Part shown: positions 23,004 through 24,921 of the stretch, piece after piece
Position numbering within the stretch: position 1 is the first letter of the stretch
How the letters are laid out: each line of letters opens with the position of its first letter
Assembly: GCA_022827045.1 (NCBI GenBank)
Contig: JAJDTQ010000071.1
Span: 1-24,921, forward strand
Direction: 5' to 3'
DNA length: 24,921 nucleotides
Source: Candidatus Binatia bacterium
Lineage (GTDB): Bacteria > Desulfobacterota_B > Binatia > UBA9968 > JAJDTQ01
The notes under the pieces: model-generated
Seen by the model: the letters and a program-made list of their open reading frames with translations, nothing else
Database searches by the model: none
Told to the model about the DNA's origin: nothing
Position numbers and translations under genes: made by a program

Positions 23004-24224
23004 ATGCGTTTTTCCCTCACCTCCCTGTTCGACCTTGGCGAGCTTCCCGCGGACCTTCGCCGCACCCTCTACCTCGTGTACGCCTCCAGCCTCATGGTGA
23101 TCATGGGAACCAACCTGGTCCAGCAGGTGCTGCCGGCCATGACCGGGCCCTTGGGCGTCAGCGACGCGCAGATCGGCCTCGTCATCGCCGTCTACACCGC
23201 TCCTGCCATCGTGCTGGCGCCCCTGCTCGGCGTCGCCGCCGACCGCTACGGCCGGCGCCCGCTGTTGATCGGCGGCCTGATCCTGTTCGGCGCATCCGGC
23301 GCCGCCGTAGCCGCCGCCCCCGGCTTCGGATGGGTGCTGGTGCTGCGCACGGTTCAAGGCATCGGCTTCAGCGCCGTCATCCCGCTGACCATCGTGCTCA
23401 TCGGCGACCTGCTGGAGGGCCGGCGGGAAGTGTCGGGACAGGGGCTCAAGGTGTTCATCGACCGTGTGGGCGAGCTGGTGCTGCCGCCCCTGGGCGGCGC
23501 TCTGGCCCTGATCGGATGGCGCTGGCCGTTCGTCTCCTACGCCGTCGCCATCCCCCTGGGGGTGCTGGTCATCCTGTGGATGCCGGAGACCCGGGGAACC
23601 GCTGCATTCTCGGCCGGACGGTATTTCAGGGACCTGACGCGAGTGGTGCGGAACCCGCGGCTCCTGCTGGCGTTCGCCGCCGGCTTCCTGCGCTTCTTCC
23701 TGGACTATGCCTTCTTCACCTACCTGCCGCTGTTCCTGGTGCGCAGCCATGGCCTGTCCACCGCCGGCGCGGGACTGCTGAGATCCTTCCACGCCCTGGG
23801 GGCCATGGTGACGTCGAGCCAGGCGGGCCGCCTGGCCGGCGCCTGGGACAAGGGAACCCTGGTCCTTTGCGCCTTCCTCGGGAGCGGGCTGGCGCTCCTG
23901 GCCGTGACCTTTGCCCCGGGCACCGGGACCCTGGTGCCGGTGCTGCTGCTCTACGGGGTGGCCAACGGGGTGATCTCGCCCATGCAGAAAAGCCTGCTGA
24001 CCCAAAACGCCCCCCTGGAGCTGCGCGGCGGCATCATCTCCCTGGACCGCCTGAGCCAGCAGATCGCCAAGACCGCCGGGGTAACCGGCATCGGCCTGCT
24101 CCTGGGGGTGGCGGAGATCTCCACCCTGTTCTGGATCATGGCCCTGCTGTCGTTCGTGAGCGTCGGCCTGATGGCGCCGCTGGCCTGGAGCGGGAAGGAC
24201 CGGAGCGAAAGCGCCGGAGGGTGA
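23004..24224 (+). CDS. MFS transporter, drug/H+ antiporter-like
   Basis: 406-residue, 12-span major facilitator. Motif A is GVAADRYGRRPLLIGG after the second span, and VLRTVQGIGFSAVIPLTIVL matches span 4 of the 12-span drug-efflux group. Start 23004 (MRFSLTSLFDLGELPADLRR) is chosen as the usual N-terminal length; an in-frame ATG at 22932 adds a Cys/Arg-rich stretch unlike the family. The substrate is unknown. It diverges from the ctaG cluster across 147 bases (22857-23003) in which no convincing promoter was found, and precedes a VOC protein gene after 43 bases. Confidence 0.9.
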   Translation: MRFSLTSLFDLGELPADLRRTLYLVYASSLMVIMGTNLVQQVLPAMTGPLGVSDAQIGLVIAVYTAPAIVLAPLLGVAADRYGRRPLLIGGLILFGASGAAVAAAPGFGWVLVLRTVQGIGFSAVIPLTIVLIGDLLEGRREVSGQGLKVFIDRVGELVLPPLGGALALIGWRWPFVSYAVAIPLGVLVILWMPETRGTAAFSAGRYFRDLTRVVRNPRLLLAFAAGFLRFFLDYAFFTYLPLFLVRSHGLSTAGAGLLRSFHALGAMVTSSQAGRLAGAWDKGTLVLCAFLGSGLALLAVTFAPGTGTLVPVLLLYGVANGVISPMQKSLLTQNAPLELRGGIISLDRLSQQIAKTAGVTGIGLLLGVAEISTLFWIMALLSFVSVGLMAPLAWSGKDRSESAGG

Positions 24225-24267
24225 GATAGCGGACGGATACTGGTATCAAGCTACCCGGAGGACGCCC

Positions 24268-24666
24268 ATGCCCAAGTACACGCGTGACCACATCCATCTC
24301 AGGAGCCGGGACCCCGAGGCCGCGGTGCAGTTCTACCACGACATGTTCGGCGCGGAGATCGTCGAGACCACCCAGACCGACGGGCGCCCGCGGATCGACG
24401 TCGAGATCGACGGCCTGACCATCTGCATCGCCCAGGCGCTGCCGGACCAGGACCTCCCGCATGCGCCGGACCGGCGCTATATCGGCCTCGACCACTTCGG
24501 GCTGCAGGTGGAGGACCTCGACGAGGCCGCCGCCGACTTGAGGGGGCGCGGCGCCGAGTTCATCTCCGAGCCGCGCCAGCTCCGCCCTGGCCTCAAGATC
24601 GCCTTCGTGCGCGCCCCGGACGACGTCCGCATCGAGATCCTGGAAAGAAAGAACAACGCAACGTAG
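24268..24666 (+). CDS. VOC (glyoxalase/dioxygenase) superfamily protein
   Basis: 132-residue vicinal-oxygen-chelate protein of two beta-alpha-beta-beta-beta modules: DHIHLRSRDPEAAVQFYHDM (7-26) and LDHFGLQVEDLDEAAADLRG (74-93), ending IEILER. Candidate metal ligands are His8 or His10, His76 and a Glu near 123-126, so it may be an active metal enzyme such as a glyoxalase, epimerase or dioxygenase; the reaction cannot be named. GGAGG lies six bases before the ATG. Confidence 0.9.
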   Translation: MPKYTRDHIHLRSRDPEAAVQFYHDMFGAEIVETTQTDGRPRIDVEIDGLTICIAQALPDQDLPHAPDRRYIGLDHFGLQVEDLDEAAADLRGRGAEFISEPRQLRPGLKIAFVRAPDDVRIEILERKNNAT

Positions 24667-24714
24667 GAGACCTCCAGGAGCCAGGTCTTGGTCACAATGG
24701 TAGGACCTTCGGGC

Positions 24715-24742
24715 TTGCATGGTTGGAGGCCGGTGTTAGGCT
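24715..24742 (+). promoter_or_regulatory. Candidate promoter of the Rieske gene
   Basis: TTGCAT (24715-24720), 16-base spacer, TAGGCT (24737-24742), 24 bases before the ATG at 24767. Moderate quality; found by eye. Confidence 0.4.
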
Positions 24743-24766
24743 GATTAAAGAAGACGTAGAACCGCG

Positions 24767-24921
24767 ATGGCTACGAGCGGGAAACGGAAAATCGAGCGAG
24801 GCATCTGGAGCCGCCGGGACTTCTTCGGCCGCCTTGGCTGGCTGGGGTTCGGGGTGTTCTCCCTGGTCTCCCTCTTCGGTTTCATGCGGTCGGCGTTTCC
24901 GCGGGTGCTCTTCAAGCCGCC
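24767..24921 (+). CDS. Rieske iron-sulfur protein of a bc-type complex, N-terminus only
   Basis: 51 codons from ATG 24767 to the right edge. The product starts MATSGKRKIERGIWSRRDFF, a twin-arginine-type SRRDFF motif, then a hydrophobic span (RLGWLGFGVFSLVSLFGFM) and PRVLFKPP. This layout and the PRVLF-x-PP sequence are typical of the N-terminus of Rieske subunits of quinol-cytochrome c reductase, which are exported folded by the Tat system. The 2Fe-2S ligands lie beyond the window. A cytochrome b gene is expected downstream. Respiratory context agrees with the nearby ctaG cluster. Confidence 0.72.
   Translation, partial: MATSGKRKIERGIWSRRDFFGRLGWLGFGVFSLVSLFGFMRSAFPRVLFKP

Noticed and set aside
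24236..24247. GATACtgGTATC inverted repeat just before the VOC gene
   Set aside because: Five-base arms in a short gap; could be an operator, but chance is equally likely and no promoter was found around it.
24672..24688. AGACCT/AGGTCT inverted repeat after the VOC gene
   Set aside because: Only six pairs, no T-run and a mismatched interior; not convincing as a terminator.

Overview
This is a GC-rich (roughly two-thirds G+C by eye), gene-dense bacterial window with no phage, insertion sequence, CRISPR array, tRNA or rRNA that I can see. Genes for outer-membrane lipid transport (MlaEFD-type), Lgt, PgpA, a sigma-32-type factor and an adenosylcobalamin-dependent ribonucleotide reductase point to a Gram-negative, cobalamin-using, respiring bacterium. 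The mix of LLM-class oxidoreductase, ACMSD-like amidohydrolase, CoxM/CoxG proteins, caa3-type CtaG and a Rieske protein suggests a deltaproteobacterial, Tectomicrobia-like or similar environmental lineage. That placement is inference; no marker gene settles it.

Layout. 1-2139 (minus): rpoH, then coxG and the start of a CoxM-type flavoprotein that runs off the left edge. 2233-2712 (plus): a small helical, possibly ferritin-like protein divergent from rpoH; the two promoters lie back to back and both messages should be leaderless or nearly so. 2713-4600 (minus): a doubtful small ORF, a RidA-fold protein lacking the usual catalytic arginine, and an LLM-class oxidoreductase. 4818-5735 (plus): an amidohydrolase, with a REP-like palindrome in the gap before it. 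5739-8646: pgpA (minus) and a penicillin-acylase-type Ntn hydrolase (plus) whose start codons overlap. 8749-11502 (minus): nrdJ with a well-formed promoter and an apparent tandem NrdR operator. 11746-12905: DciA-like protein and a TrmN6-like methyltransferase, convergent and sharing stop-codon bases. 13079-16898 (plus): a mini GIY-YIG protein, a small membrane protein, mlaE-mlaF-mlaD, and an MFS transporter. 16934-18219 (minus): an EamA transporter and a DUF309 protein. 18262-19949 (plus): an RlmD/RumA-type RNA methyltransferase and an 81-residue unknown. 19978-22856 (minus): a tightly packed set of a four-helix membrane protein, CtaG, an anchored TlpA-like thioredoxin and Lgt. 23004-24921 (plus): an MFS transporter, a VOC protein and the first 51 codons of a Rieske iron-sulfur protein.

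Much of the window is housekeeping: nucleotide reduction, lipid and lipoprotein processing, RNA modification and respiratory-chain assembly. The ctaG cluster and the Rieske gene both concern aerobic respiration. I found no clear novel defence or biosynthetic system. The most informative signals are regulatory (NrdR boxes inside the nrdJ promoter, back-to-back leaderless promoters at rpoH) and the compact CtaG/TlpA/Lgt operon with an unrecognised membrane partner.
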